The notes beneath the pieces were generated by a model. It was not told the origin of the DNA, made no database searches, and was given only the letters and a program-made list of their open reading frames with translations. 5,116 bases of DNA from an uncultured Ruminococcus sp. (GTDB taxonomy: Bacteria > Bacillota > Clostridia > Oscillospirales > CAG-272), in assembly GCA_902782785.1 (NCBI GenBank), contig CACZOH010000177.1, forward strand, positions 1-5,116, in the 5' to 3' direction. Position numbers and translations under genes: made by a program. Positions 5,103 through 5,116 of this stretch are shown here, piece by piece; within the stretch, counting starts at the first letter, position 1; each line of letters opens with the position of its first letter.

Positions 5103-5116
5103 GTTCCGCCAGAGCG

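Overview
The window looks like a chromosomal stretch of a bacterium of the Bacillota, probably a Clostridia-type anaerobe. The evidence is consensus sigma-A promoters (TTGACA, 17-base spacer, TATAAT-like box), AGGAG-type ribosome binding sites, a tRNA gene without encoded CCA, a corrinoid/folate methyltransferase and a stand-alone HD-GYP protein. The genus cannot be read from the sequence.

Left part, + strand (1-1200): the remains of a one-carbon operon. A broken methylenetetrahydrofolate reductase-like gene (interrupted by TGA, then frame-shifted, and far too short) lies just upstream of an intact 268-residue pterin-binding methyltransferase of the MtgA/AcsE/MtrH type. A short coding-like remnant follows, then a strong, symmetrical terminator. 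Methyl transfer to tetrahydrofolate and its oxidation by the reductase would be successive steps of one pathway, but here only the transferase looks functional.

Middle part, - strand (1170-3290): a tRNA-Leu(CAG) gene with its own promoter shares the symmetrical terminator. An 18-base perfect palindrome fills the spacer of that promoter. Upstream of it lies a 610-residue HD-GYP phosphohydrolase gene with a clear promoter, a long helical N-terminal region and an intact set of metal ligands.

Right part, - strand (3300-5116): an AT-rich accessory region. A GC-rich palindromic element (3313-3388) separates it from the HD-GYP gene. It holds a mosaic surface lipoprotein (signal peptide, beta domain, PASTA-like domain, Ser/Thr linker, C-terminal domain) and possibly a 46-residue membrane peptide just downstream. 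The most striking feature is upstream of the lipoprotein: a consensus promoter whose predicted start falls on the first base of a roughly 107-nt near-perfect hairpin. That hairpin is followed by an intrinsic terminator, and then by the lipoprotein's ribosome binding site. This is either a small RNA or an attenuating leader controlling the lipoprotein. A further terminator-like hairpin at 5054-5102 probably ends a gene beyond the right edge.
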